Assembly (NCBI RefSeq): GCF_001281525.1
Contig: NZ_LGCI01000014.1
Coordinates: forward strand, 200,940 to 264,939
Reading direction: 5' to 3'
Source of the DNA: Lysinibacillus macroides
Lineage (GTDB): Bacteria; Bacillota; Bacilli; Bacillales_A; Planococcaceae
Length of the DNA stretch: 64,000 nt
Numbering within the stretch: position 1 is the first letter of the stretch; each line of letters starts with the position of its first letter. This document shows, piece by piece, positions 53,996-63,099 of the stretch. The notes beneath the pieces were generated by a model, which saw only the letters and a program-made list of their open reading frames with translations, was not told the origin of the DNA and made no database searches. Made by a program: the position numbers and the translations under genes.

Positions 53996-54177
53996 GATTA
54001 ATTACTCCATTCTTAATATCTATAATAAGTAAATATAAAAGAAACTTTTGTCGTTTATAAATATATGGTATTAAATCCATTTTACTAGGTACTGTCAATA
54101 TTTTTGTGTAAATGACGATTCACCCGTTCAAGGGAACTCATCACCTGTGTATTCAATTGTACTTGTTCGAAGTGTTG

Positions 54178-54223
54178 ATTTGAGTGTGTAGGAAAGGGCT
54201 AGCCCTTTCCTACACACTCAAAT
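54178..54223. terminator. 46-bp perfect palindrome in IS copy 2
   Basis: Identical to the palindrome at 39448-39493. Confidence 0.8.
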
Positions 54224-54244
54224 TTCGCGCTGGCGCGTCCCGGT

Positions 54245-55441
54245 CTAGTTTGCCGGTTCGTGCAGCTGCTCAAACATTTCTTCTAGCTTTGCACGGGCCT
54301 GATTGAAGCCGATGTGGCAGCGTGTGGCGAAACGTTGATTATAGTCTTCGAACTGCGTCACTAAAAAGCGCTCCAACGATTCTTCGTTCGGGAACTGTTC
54401 CTTGCGCTTTGTATATTTTTTGATTTGCTTATTGAACGACTCGATTAAATTCGTCGAGTAGATGCTTCGCCAAATCGCCTTGGGAAAGCCGTAAAACGTC
54501 AGTAAATACGGGTTTTCGAGTAAGCCTTGTGCGACTTTTTTATACGATTTGCCCCATTTTTCGCAGAACGTCTCGAGCGCTTTTTTCGCTGCTTCAGCGT
54601 TCTTTGCCTGGTGAATCGTTTTAAAATCCTCGCACACTTCCTTGCGATCTTCTACTCGGACTTTATGCATGATATTGCGTGCCACATGGACAAGGCACAC
54701 CTGATATTTTGCCTTTGGAAACACATTAAACACAGCGTCTGCCATGCCTTTTAAGCCGTCTGATACGAATAAAAGTACGTCTTCTACACCACGGTCTTTG
54801 AGCTCTTGTAGTAGCTCCTGCCAGTTGTAGGCCGATTCTGTTGGGGCAATCGTATAGCCAAGCACTTCTTTAGAGCCGTCTTCACGAATACCAACTGCAA
54901 TATAGACGGCCTCTTTTGACACCGTATCACGACGCACGGCAATATACGTCGCGTCTAAATACACGCATACGTAACGATTGTGCAAAGGACGGTTATTAAA
55001 GGCTTCTACCGTTTCTGAAACAGCCTTTGTCATATTCGAAATCGTTTGCGGCGTATAGTGATGCCCATACATTTTCTCAATTAATTGCGCAATTTCCGCC
55101 ATCGTAATGCCTTTTTTGAACAAGTGAATGACCGTTTCTTCCAGCGTATCGTTCGAGCGCTTATATGGTACCACTGTCTGTTGTTTAAACTCACCGTTGC
55201 GATCCCGCGGGATTTGAAGCGTTAAATCGCCGTACTCCGTGTGAAGTGTACGCGAATAAGACCCATTGCGAGAATTGCCTGAGTTGAACCCGATACGATC
55301 GTATTTTTCGTAATCCAAAAATTCCGTCAGCTCTGTCGCCAGTAGCGAGTTGATCGCCATTTCCAAGTGCGAACGAAAAACCTCGGTAATATCTTGTTTT
55401 TTGACTAGTGCATCGACAATTTCTGTTGTAAACTGATTCAT
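54245..55441 (-). CDS. IS256-family transposase, copy 2
   Basis: Encodes the same 398 residues as the gene at 39515, with Asp163, Asp228 and Glu334 intact. Complete and probably functional. The lack of any difference between copies points to recent transposition. Confidence 0.97.
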   Translation of the reverse strand: MNQFTTEIVDALVKKQDITEVFRSHLEMAINSLLATELTEFLDYEKYDRIGFNSGNSRNGSYSRTLHTEYGDLTLQIPRDRNGEFKQQTVVPYKRSNDTLEETVIHLFKKGITMAEIAQLIEKMYGHHYTPQTISNMTKAVSETVEAFNNRPLHNRYVCVYLDATYIAVRRDTVSKEAVYIAVGIREDGSKEVLGYTIAPTESAYNWQELLQELKDRGVEDVLLFVSDGLKGMADAVFNVFPKAKYQVCLVHVARNIMHKVRVEDRKEVCEDFKTIHQAKNAEAAKKALETFCEKWGKSYKKVAQGLLENPYLLTFYGFPKAIWRSIYSTNLIESFNKQIKKYTKRKEQFPNEESLERFLVTQFEDYNQRFATRCHIGFNQARAKLEEMFEQLHEPAN

Positions 55442-55717
55442 AGGGAAGACCTCTTTTCTAGGATTGGTTGTGGTGACTTAATTCTACCAAGAAAGGGTCT
55501 TCCTTTTTCTATGGAATTTTCTATTTACACAAAATATTTTATACTCTCTTTTACTATTTTTTGTTGGATATTTGGTTAAAAATTTAGTTTATTTCTTTAT
55601 TTTTTTACTCATCGCTAGAAGCGAAGTAAATTTGAATTTGATAGAAGAAACCTGTAAAATACGAACTGTTTAAGATCATAGAACTGTGCGTAAAAAAGGA
55701 TGGGGAGGAGGTATTGT

Positions 55718-55927
55718 ATGGAGAAAAAACGCTTTAAATTCGTTATTCCAGTGATGGTTATTGTGGCAATTGGCTCTGTTTACATGTTGCGTAACTATTA
55801 TGCAGAGGTACCAGCCATTGAACAATTATTAATAACGATTTGCGCAACCTTAGGATCAGGCGTGTTGGCATACTTTTTATTCCCGCAGCAAGGCGAAAAT
55901 AAAATTGATGACCGGGGCCCATATTAA
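55718..55927 (+). CDS. Small membrane protein of unknown function
   Basis: 69 residues with two hydrophobic segments (FVIPVMVIVAIGSVYML and LLITICATLGSGVLAYFLF) joined by a short loop, and a polar C-terminus. GGGGAGGAGG lies six bases before ATG 55718, so I reject the longer frame from 55700. No family recognised. Its promoter region borders IS copy 2. A terminator follows. Confidence 0.75.
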   Translation: MEKKRFKFVIPVMVIVAIGSVYMLRNYYAEVPAIEQLLITICATLGSGVLAYFLFPQQGENKIDDRGPY

Positions 55928-55936
55928 TAGCATTAG

Positions 55937-55974
55937 AAAGCTGCTCGTTTGATGAAAAACGAGCAGCTTTTTTT
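55937..55974. terminator. Bidirectional terminator
   Basis: AAAGCTGCTCGTTT and AAACGAGCAGCTTT, seven T, between the small membrane gene and corA; it overlaps the corA stop. Confidence 0.9.
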
Positions 55975-56944
55975 AGGGCTTAAATAATTTAAACCAGCCT
56001 TTCAGCTTAAAGATGATGAGCATTAAAATGGCAATAATAATCATAATAGCAAGTACAATAAAATAGCTATATCGTCCATGTAGCTCAGGCATATGATCAA
56101 AATTCATGCCATAAACGCCAGCAATAAATGTTAAGGGAATAAAGATTGTTGAAACGATGGTTAATGTCATCATAATACCATTCATGCGACTTGAACTTAT
56201 GGCCATATAACTATCTCGCATATCTGCAGTAAGCTCTCGATTAGATTCTACCATTTCTGTTAGCTTAAGTAGATGGTCATATATATCTCCAAAGTAAGCT
56301 CTTTCGGATTTTTTTAATGAGAAGCGGTAAGAATTCAATATCCGATAGAGCAGATCTCGCATTGGTAAAATAGTACGTCTTAAGTCGAGCAAATCACTAC
56401 GGAATTCAAAGACAATCTTCATAGCATTCACATTGCTTTGATAGGTAAGTTCGTCTTCAAGCACATTTAAGTGGTCTTCGATTTCATAGACAAGCGGGAA
56501 ATAACTATCAACGATTTTATCGATGGTCTGATAGGTTAAGTAAATCGTACCGCGTTCCCAATTTTTCGATTGATTTTCCAGCATTTTTTGTAGCTTATCT
56601 ATTTCAGGAGCAGGATTTTTATGGAATGTCACAATGTATTTATGAGAAGTAAAAATATTGACCTCCTCCGCCGCTAATGTTTCTTCGTTTAAGCGATGAA
56701 TAACAAAAAAGTGAAAATCATCATAAAAATCAAGCTTGGGGCGCTGTAATCGCAGCAAGCAATCTTCAATCGCCAGTGGATGGAAATGGAAAAATGTATC
56801 GAGCAATGATTCTTCCTCAATGGTAGGGCAATTAAAATCAACCCAGTACCATTCAAATTCATGTTGTTCTATAACCTCCAAGGGGAAATCCTTTAAGAGT
56901 TGTTGTTGTTTTGTAATTCCAATGGTGCGTATCACAGCATTCAC
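55973..56944 (-). CDS. corA: CorA-family magnesium transporter
   Basis: A 323-residue CorA-type channel: large cytoplasmic N-terminal domain, long pore helix, then the GVYGMNFDHMPEL signature (GMN motif) at the end of the first of two C-terminal transmembrane helices and basic KLKGWFKLFKP at the tail. It forms a pentamer that carries Mg2+ or related divalent ions. The start is preceded by TTGAGGTGA. Monocistronic. Confidence 0.93.
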   Translation of the reverse strand: MNAVIRTIGITKQQQLLKDFPLEVIEQHEFEWYWVDFNCPTIEEESLLDTFFHFHPLAIEDCLLRLQRPKLDFYDDFHFFVIHRLNEETLAAEEVNIFTSHKYIVTFHKNPAPEIDKLQKMLENQSKNWERGTIYLTYQTIDKIVDSYFPLVYEIEDHLNVLEDELTYQSNVNAMKIVFEFRSDLLDLRRTILPMRDLLYRILNSYRFSLKKSERAYFGDIYDHLLKLTEMVESNRELTADMRDSYMAISSSRMNGIMMTLTIVSTIFIPLTFIAGVYGMNFDHMPELHGRYSYFIVLAIMIIIAILMLIIFKLKGWFKLFKP

Positions 56945-57056
56945 CTCAAGTTTTTTACTACAAAATCAGCCGTGGGGAGATTGTCAAGGCTTTTAGCCAG
57001 ACATGCCCCGTTCAGCTAGAGTAGGTCCGCAGAAGCCAACACGACTGTATAAAATT

Positions 57057-57740
57057 TTAATGTTTCTCCTTAAAGCATACCCAACCACCAAACAAAGTAG
57101 TGGCAAAGAATCTCGAAGGTTTTGTAAAGCCTGCATGCTGAAGCAATGTTAAAATATCCTCTTCCGACATAAACGAAAGGGCACGGATAGATGTCTCCAT
57201 ATCTGCTACATCTTCAGCCGATAGCTTTGTATGCTGTAGCCAATGAGCGCGCCATAAGTCAAGTTGTAGCTCTGTTTCTAATGAGCCAGGTTGTCCGTAT
57301 TTGGAGACAAGAACAAAGGGTGCGCCAGGTTTTAAATGATGTGCTATTTGCTGTAAGGTAGACAGCTTTTCTTTATAATCCTGAATAAAATGAAGAACCA
57401 GTACACAGCTAGCTGCATCATACTGTGTTGTTGGTAATGTTGTATTGAGTATGGTTCCTTGATGGAATGACAGAGTATTTGTTAGAGATTGTAAACGCTC
57501 CTTTGCTACACGGAGCATGGATTCAGATGGATCAATGCCTGTAAATGACCAGTGCGGTCGCTTTTCTGCAAGCTGTGAAATTTCATTGCCGCTTCCTGCT
57601 CCTACAATTAACAGCTCAGCTTTCTCAGGCAATGTGGAATAATAAAAAGTCTGTATTAAACGAAGCATTGCATCATAGCTTGGAAGTGTACGTCGAATGC
57701 CCTTTTCATATTCGTTTGCCAATGTGTTGTTAAATTCCAT
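57057..57740 (-). CDS. Class I SAM-dependent methyltransferase
   Basis: A 227-residue methyltransferase with motif I LLIVGAGSGNEISQLAE, the acidic residue in FTGIDPSESMLRVAK and motif IV YDAASCVLVLHFIQDY. It resembles small-molecule methyltransferases of the Methyltransf_11/25 type; the substrate is unknown. GAAAGGTAGTGATG precedes the start. No operon partner. Confidence 0.88.
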   Translation of the reverse strand: MEFNNTLANEYEKGIRRTLPSYDAMLRLIQTFYYSTLPEKAELLIVGAGSGNEISQLAEKRPHWSFTGIDPSESMLRVAKERLQSLTNTLSFHQGTILNTTLPTTQYDAASCVLVLHFIQDYKEKLSTLQQIAHHLKPGAPFVLVSKYGQPGSLETELQLDLWRAHWLQHTKLSAEDVADMETSIRALSFMSEEDILTLLQHAGFTKPSRFFATTLFGGWVCFKEKH

Positions 57741-57866
57741 CTCACATCACTACCTTTCAAAAAAAATTTAAAAATCTCTTTTTACTATGAAACTATTAGG
57801 GGTATAGTTCCGTAAATAGTAGTACATAAAAACATAAACAGCCATAAAGAAAGGATTGATAGATAT

Positions 57867-58172
57867 ATGGAGAGTAAATGGTCTAAAGTCATCATACACG
57901 CAAGTGCGTTTTTTGCGCCATGGTTAGTGCCAATTATTTTTTTCTTAATTAGTTCAGATGAGGAAGTAAAAGCGATTTCGATTCAGGCATTGTTATTCCA
58001 AATTGTGATGGGTGTGTTAATAGCGATTGCTGGGGTGTTAAGCTTTGTTCTAATTGGGCTTCCATTTTTACTGATTTTCGCAATTATGGTATTTATCGTA
58101 CCAATTATCGGTATCGTGAAAGCATTGTCTGATGAGCCTTGGCGTTATCCAATTGTTGGTCGTTGGGTATAA
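57867..58172 (+). CDS. DUF4870-family membrane protein
   Basis: A 101-residue protein with three hydrophobic helices and the DUF4870 features HASAFFAPWLVPIIFFLISS and VKAISIQALLFQIVMGVL, ending near WRYPIVGRW. Function unknown. Transcribed alone, with a terminator after it. Confidence 0.85.
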   Translation: MESKWSKVIIHASAFFAPWLVPIIFFLISSDEEVKAISIQALLFQIVMGVLIAIAGVLSFVLIGLPFLLIFAIMVFIVPIIGIVKALSDEPWRYPIVGRWV

Positions 58173-58182
58173 TTTTCATAAG

Positions 58183-58220
58183 CGCAAGTATATGCTAGTT
58201 GCATATGCTTGCGTTTTTTT
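58183..58220 (+). terminator. Terminator of the DUF4870 gene
   Basis: CGCAAGTATATGC and GCATATGCTTGCG with one mismatch, followed by seven T. Confidence 0.9.
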
Positions 58221-58350
58221 GATAACAAAACAGGGTACAGTATGTGTGCAAGTAATTGATAATGTACACATACTATTAGCGAAAATGACATATTGTTTTG
58301 CGCTTGAATAGCCACCTTTATGACTTTTTATTTTTCTTTAGGCGAATTAA

Positions 58351-58409
58351 TTGCAATTATTTTCAAGCGTTTTGTATAATATACTCAAAGAAAGTCAAAG
58401 ATAGTCAAA
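58351..58409 (+). promoter_or_regulatory. ctsR operon promoter with CtsR operator
   Basis: TTGCAA (58351-58356), an 18-base spacer and TATAAT (58375-58380) give a SigA promoter. The heptad repeat AGTCAAA-GAT-AGTCAAA (58393-58409) is a perfect match to the CtsR operator (A/G)GTCAAANAN(A/G)GTCAAA and lies over the transcription start, so CtsR represses its own operon until heat or protein stress. Confidence 0.93.
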
Positions 58410-58440
58410 GTCAGTGAAGTAAGCGAGGTGTATTCCTAAA

Positions 58441-58911
58441 ATGCGTAATATATCAGACATCATAGAGGGCTACTTAAAGCAGGTACTTGAATTAGGTGGA
58501 GAAGGGCATATTGAAATAAAACGTAGTGAAATCGCTGATAAATTTCAATGTGTACCGTCACAAATAAATTATGTCATTAATACAAGATTTACTGCTGAGC
58601 GGGGTTACCTTGTTGAGAGCAAACGTGGCGGTGGTGGATACATTCGAATTTTACGTGTCCGTGCGAATTCACAAATTGATTTAATTGACGATGTTCTTAA
58701 GCAAATTGAAGGTGGGGCATCGCAAACGATGGCAGAGGATTTAATCTATCGACTTATTGATGAGCAGGTAATTTCAAAACGAGAGGCGAAATTAATGTTA
58801 GCAGCAATTGATCGCTCAACAATCGATTTACAACTTCCTTTAAGAGATAGCATTCGAGCTAAAATCTTACGAGCGATGCTGACAACAATAAAATATGAAC
58901 AACAAAAATAG
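58441..58911 (+). CDS. ctsR: Transcriptional repressor CtsR
   Basis: A 156-residue repressor of class III heat-shock genes. N-terminal winged helix with NISDIIEGYLKQVLELGGEG, the DNA-contacting glycine-rich wing ESKRGGGGYIRILRV that acts as the heat sensor, and the C-terminal domain recognised by McsB. It binds the heptad repeats upstream of its own operon and of other clp genes. First gene of ctsR-mcsA-mcsB-clpC. Confidence 0.97.
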   Translation: MRNISDIIEGYLKQVLELGGEGHIEIKRSEIADKFQCVPSQINYVINTRFTAERGYLVESKRGGGGYIRILRVRANSQIDLIDDVLKQIEGGASQTMAEDLIYRLIDEQVISKREAKLMLAAIDRSTIDLQLPLRDSIRAKILRAMLTTIKYEQQK

Positions 58912-58924
58912 TGAGGTGATGGAA

Positions 58925-59467
58925 ATGATATGCGAACATTGTCAACAGCGAAATGCGACAGTTACTGTAACACAAGTTCAAAATGGGCAAAAGGTGGAGC
59001 ACCATTATTGTGACGTCTGCGCCTCACAATTCCATCCATTTCATGCAGAGTTTAAGCAAGAGCCAGTATCCATTCAACAGCTGTTGTCCAACTGGTTTGG
59101 CTCGCCGACGTGGCAAAAGGTGGGGGAAAAGCAGCAGGCACAGCCGCCACAGCAAACATGCTCACAATGTGGATTTACTTATAAGCAATTTTTAAAAGAG
59201 GGGAAATTTGGCTGTCCAAACTGTTATGACACCTTTAGTGAGCATTTGCCGAAGCTCTTTAATCGCATACAAGCGGGACCGCAGCATATTGGAAAAATGC
59301 CTGGTGCTCACAGTAATGTATATGTCATTAAAAAGCAAATTGAGGATATTCGTAAACGTATGAAATTAGCGGTGGATGAAGAACAATTTGAGGAAGCAGC
59401 CAAGCTTCGGGATGAAGTAAGGGAGCTTGAGAAGCAGCTACAATTTAAAGGTGGTGATGTGTCATGA
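58925..59467 (+). CDS. mcsA: McsA, activator of the McsB arginine kinase
   Basis: A 180-residue protein with four CxxC zinc-binding motifs (CEHC, CDVC, CSQC, CPNC) and a C-terminal UVR-type coiled coil (RMKLAVDEEQFEEAAKLRDE). It binds and activates McsB and takes part in CtsR removal. The frame opens upstream at 58895, but AGGTG is placed correctly for ATG 58925. It overlaps mcsB by four bases. Confidence 0.95.
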   Translation: MICEHCQQRNATVTVTQVQNGQKVEHHYCDVCASQFHPFHAEFKQEPVSIQQLLSNWFGSPTWQKVGEKQQAQPPQQTCSQCGFTYKQFLKEGKFGCPNCYDTFSEHLPKLFNRIQAGPQHIGKMPGAHSNVYVIKKQIEDIRKRMKLAVDEEQFEEAAKLRDEVRELEKQLQFKGGDVS

Positions 59468-60576
59468 TGATTGAATCGTTTTTAGAGCGTGCGACCCCGG
59501 CATGGATGTATGTTGAGGACGATTATTCAGATATTGTCATTAGTACACGTATTCGCCTTGCTCGAAATTTAGATGGCTATCGTTTCCCATTAGTTTTTTC
59601 TGAGAATGAGGCATTGCAGGTGGAGCAGGCAGTTACACATGCTGTAAGTGATAGCCCAACGCTTCAAAATGATTATGCTTATTTTGCTATAAAGGATTTA
59701 ACGCCTTTGCAGCGTCAAATTCTTGTAGAAAAACATTTGATTAGTCCGCAACTGGCTAAAAAAGAGCAAGTGGGCTCTATCCTACTTTCTGAAGACGAAT
59801 CCGTTAGCATTATGGTGAATGAAGAGGATCATTTACGTATCCAGTGTATGACCGCAAGTTTTCAATTACAACGTGCCTATGAACAGGCAAATAAAATTGA
59901 TCGTATTTTAGAAAAAGCATTACCATATGCATTCCGAGATACCTTTGGCTATTTAACAAGCTGCCCAACAAATATTGGTACGGGTCTTCGAGCATCTGTC
60001 ATGATGCATCTACCAGCACTTACACTCACTGGACAAATGAATCAAATTATTAATGCGATGACACGTCTAGGCATGACAGTACGAGGGATATATGGTGAAG
60101 GAAGCGAAAATTTAGGTAATATTTATCAAGTGTCTAACCAAATTACGCTTGGCAAGACAGAAGAGGATATTTTAACAGATATACAAAGTGTCGCTGAAAA
60201 AATTATCCAAAAAGAACGGCATGCAAGAGGTAAGTTGATGGAAAAAGCAGAGCTCGCCTTAGAGGATCGGGTTTATCGAGCTTTAGGCACCCTTACACAT
60301 GCAAGGATTTTAACAAGTGAGGAGGCAGCAACCTGTCTATCCAATGTCCGTTTAGGGGTAGATTTACAGTTGATTACAGGTATACAAGCAACAACTTTAA
60401 ATGAATGTGTTGTAAGTATGCAACCAGCATTTTTACAACATTATGCAGGTGAGGTATTGCCGCCTGCTGAACGCGACCGTGTACGAGCAAAAATGCTTCG
60501 AGAAGTATTATTAGCTCAAAAATATACGAATAAGCCTATGAATGGTGGAAAGGGAGAGGATTTATATGATGTTTAA
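59464..60576 (+). CDS. mcsB: Protein-arginine kinase McsB
   Basis: A 370-residue phosphagen-kinase-like enzyme that phosphorylates arginine on CtsR and on damaged proteins, marking them for ClpC-ClpP. The nucleotide-binding [16 protein letters not shown] and the [20 protein letters not shown] segment with the conserved cysteine are intact, as is [16 protein letters not shown]. The start ATG 59464 lies within the end of mcsA. Confidence 0.97.
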   Translation: MMIESFLERATPAWMYVEDDYSDIVISTRIRLARNLDGYRFPLVFSENEALQVEQAVTHAVSDSPTLQNDYAYFAIKDLTPLQRQILVEKHLISPQLAKKEQVGSILLSEDESVSIMVNEEDHLRIQCMTASFQLQRAYEQANKIDRILEKALPYAFRDTFGYLTSCPTNIGTGLRASVMMHLPALTLTGQMNQIINAMTRLGMTVRGIYGEGSENLGNIYQVSNQITLGKTEEDILTDIQSVAEKIIQKERHARGKLMEKAELALEDRVYRALGTLTHARILTSEEAATCLSNVRLGVDLQLITGIQATTLNECVVSMQPAFLQHYAGEVLPPAERDRVRAKMLREVLLAQKYTNKPMNGGKGEDLYDV

Positions 60577-63010
60577 TCGTTTTACACAACGCGCGCAAAA
60601 AGTATTACAGCTTGCTCAGGAAGAGGCTATTCGTTGGAAGCACGAATCCATTGGTACAGAGCATATTTTATTAGGGCTTATACGTGAAGGTGGCGGGATT
60701 GCTGCAAAAGCGTTAGAAGCTATTGATATTAGTCCTCAAAGAATTGAAGCAGGTATTGAAGAATTAGTTGGCAAAGGTAAAGAGGACGTTGGACCAATTG
60801 TTCACTATACGCCACGTGCTAAAAAAGTGATTGAGCTTTCGGTTGATGAATCACGTAAATTAGGTCATTCTTATATTGGTACAGAGCATTTATTATTAGC
60901 GTTGATTCGTGAAGGGGAAGGTGTAGCAGCTCGTGTCTTAAATAATGCAGGTGTGGGCTTAAATAAAGCTCGTCAGCAAGTATTATTACTATTAGGCAAT
61001 AACGATAATGCACAATCTGGACAACAGGCGACACAAGCTGCCAATACACCGACATTAGATAGCCTGGCACGTGATTTAACACAAATTGCACGTGAAGGCT
61101 CTTTAGACCCTGTTATTGGCCGAAGCAAGGAAATTACACGTGTTATCGAAGTATTATCGCGTCGTACAAAAAATAACCCTGTCTTAATTGGTGAACCAGG
61201 TGTTGGTAAAACAGCGATTGCTGAAGGGCTAGCACAGCAAATTATTAATAATGAAGTACCAGAAACATTAAGAGACAAACGTGTAATGACATTGGATATG
61301 GGCACAGTCGTTGCAGGTACAAAATATCGTGGTGAATTTGAAGATCGCTTGAAAAAAGTAATGGATGAAATTCGCCAAGCAGGCAATATTATTTTATTTA
61401 TCGATGAATTGCATACATTAATCGGTGCAGGTGGTGCAGAAGGGGCAATTGATGCCTCCAATATTTTAAAACCATCGTTAGCACGTGGCGAATTGCAATG
61501 TATCGGTGCAACAACATTGGATGAATACCGTAAATATATTGAAAAGGATGCAGCTTTAGAGCGTCGTTTCCAGCCAATCCAGGTAGATGAGCCAACAGTA
61601 GAAGAGGCTATTCAAATTATTCAAGGCTTACGTGACCGTTATGAAGCACATCATCGTGTGAAAATTACGGATGAAGCAATTGAAGCCGCAGCTAAAATGA
61701 GTGATCGCTATATTTCAGACCGCTTCTTACCAGATAAAGCAATTGACTTAATCGATGAAGCTGGCTCAAAAGTACGCTTACGTTCATTTGCAGTGCCACC
61801 AAGCTTAAAGGCGCTTGAAGATAAGCTTGAAAATGTTCGCTCTGAAAAGAATGCTGCTGTATCAGGTCAAGAATTTGAAAAAGCAGCATCATTAAGAGAT
61901 ACAGAGCAAAAGCTGAAAGATGAAATTGAAGCAACACGCAAGAATTGGAAGGAAGAGCAAGGGAAAGCGGAATCACAAGTGACGGTGGATGATGTGGCAG
62001 CAGTTGTCTCAATGTGGACAGGAATTCCAGTATCGAAAATTGCCTCTGAAGAATCTGCAAAATTATTACATCTCGAAGAGGAGCTACACAAACGTGTTGT
62101 GGGGCAAGGAGAAGCGGTAGAAGCAATTTCTCGTGCGATTCGTCGTGCAAGAGCAGGCTTAAAAGATCCTAAACGTCCAATTGGCTCATTTATCTTCTTA
62201 GGGCCTACAGGTGTTGGTAAAACAGAGCTAGCCAGAGCGCTTGCTGAAGTAATGTTTGGCGATGAGGATGCAATGATTCGTGTTGATATGTCTGAATACA
62301 TGGAGAAGCATTCGACTTCACGCTTAGTAGGCTCACCTCCAGGCTATGTAGGCTTCGATGATGGGGGTCAACTAACAGAGAAAGTTCGTCGCAAACCATA
62401 TTCTGTCGTTTTATTAGATGAAATTGAAAAGGCCCACCCTGATGTATTCAATATTCTATTGCAAGTGCTTGAAGATGGTCGTTTAACAGATTCTAAGGGA
62501 CGTGTAGTAGACTTCCGCAATACAGTAGTCATTATGACTTCGAATGTTGGTGCGGATGCCCTTAAATACCAAAAGAGCCTTGGTTTCAATGTGGGTGGTG
62601 CAGAGTCTAAGCATAAAGACATGAAGGGGACGATGCTAGAAGAATTGAAAAAAGCATTCCGTCCAGAATTCTTAAACCGTATCGATGAAATGATTGTCTT
62701 CCATTCATTAGAAAAAGAGCATTTAAAAGAAATCATTGCGATGATGGGCAATGCATTAACGAAACGCTTAAAAGAGCAAGATATTTCGTTAGAGCTAACA
62801 GATGCGGCACTTGAAAAAATCGCTGAGGAAGGCTATGACCCTCAATATGGTGCGCGTCCACTACGTCGTGCATTACAAAAGCAAGTAGAGGATCGCTTAT
62901 CAGAGGAATTACTAAAAGGTAATGTAGAAAAAGGGAATCAAGTTGTGATTGATTATGTAGATAATGAATTTATTGTAAAGAAAAAAGAGGGAGTATCCAT
63001 CTCTAAATAA
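60566..63010 (+). CDS. clpC: ATP-dependent Clp protease ATPase subunit ClpC
   Basis: An 814-residue HSP100 unfoldase: two N-terminal Clp repeats ([20 protein letters not shown]), first AAA+ domain with Walker [10 protein letters not shown], the middle coiled coil with a UVR-like segment ([20 protein letters not shown]), second AAA+ domain with GPTGVGKTE and the LGF-type ClpP-binding loop, and a C-terminal small domain. It unfolds McsB-marked substrates for ClpP. GGGAGAGG precedes ATG 60566, inside the end of mcsB; ATG 60569 is also possible. Confidence 0.97.
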   Translation: MMFNRFTQRAQKVLQLAQEEAIRWKHESIGTEHILLGLIREGGGIAAKALEAIDISPQRIEAGIEELVGKGKEDVGPIVHYTPRAKKVIELSVDESRKLGHSYIGTEHLLLALIREGEGVAARVLNNAGVGLNKARQQVLLLLGNNDNAQSGQQATQAANTPTLDSLARDLTQIAREGSLDPVIGRSKEITRVIEVLSRRTKNNPVLIGEPGVGKTAIAEGLAQQIINNEVPETLRDKRVMTLDMGTVVAGTKYRGEFEDRLKKVMDEIRQAGNIILFIDELHTLIGAGGAEGAIDASNILKPSLARGELQCIGATTLDEYRKYIEKDAALERRFQPIQVDEPTVEEAIQIIQGLRDRYEAHHRVKITDEAIEAAAKMSDRYISDRFLPDKAIDLIDEAGSKVRLRSFAVPPSLKALEDKLENVRSEKNAAVSGQEFEKAASLRDTEQKLKDEIEATRKNWKEEQGKAESQVTVDDVAAVVSMWTGIPVSKIASEESAKLLHLEEELHKRVVGQGEAVEAISRAIRRARAGLKDPKRPIGSFIFLGPTGVGKTELARALAEVMFGDEDAMIRVDMSEYMEKHSTSRLVGSPPGYVGFDDGGQLTEKVRRKPYSVVLLDEIEKAHPDVFNILLQVLEDGRLTDSKGRVVDFRNTVVIMTSNVGADALKYQKSLGFNVGGAESKHKDMKGTMLEELKKAFRPEFLNRIDEMIVFHSLEKEHLKEIIAMMGNALTKRLKEQDISLELTDAALEKIAEEGYDPQYGARPLRRALQKQVEDRLSEELLKGNVEKGNQVVIDYVDNEFIVKKKEGVSISK

Positions 63011-63020
63011 TTTTATGGAA

Positions 63021-63058
63021 AGACAGTGAGGCTTTAAGTGCCAAGCTGTCTTTTTTTC
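63021..63058 (+). terminator. Terminator after clpC
   Basis: AGACAG and CTGTCT with an inner GGC/GCC pairing, followed by seven T. It may only partly separate clpC from radA. Confidence 0.75.
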
Positions 63059-63099
63059 TGTACAATGAATATAAGAACAAATATTCGAGGTGAAGCAAC

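Larger units (their letters stand above)
54088..55548 (-). mobile_element. IS256-family insertion sequence, copy 2 (1461 bp)
   Basis: Same length, orientation and, as far as I can compare, same sequence as the element at 39358. It is flanked by its own 8-bp duplication TTTTACTA (54080-54087 and 55549-55556). Different target duplications show two separate insertions rather than one composite transposon. The two copies are direct repeats 14.7 kb apart. Confidence 0.97.

Noticed and set aside
39358-55548. Composite transposon carrying liv and aldehyde dehydrogenase genes
   Set aside because: A composite insertion would leave one target duplication outside both IS copies. Here each copy has its own, and the genes between are ordinary core genes.
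60973-62751. Multiple long frames antisense to clpC
   Set aside because: Shadows of a highly conserved gene with biased codons.
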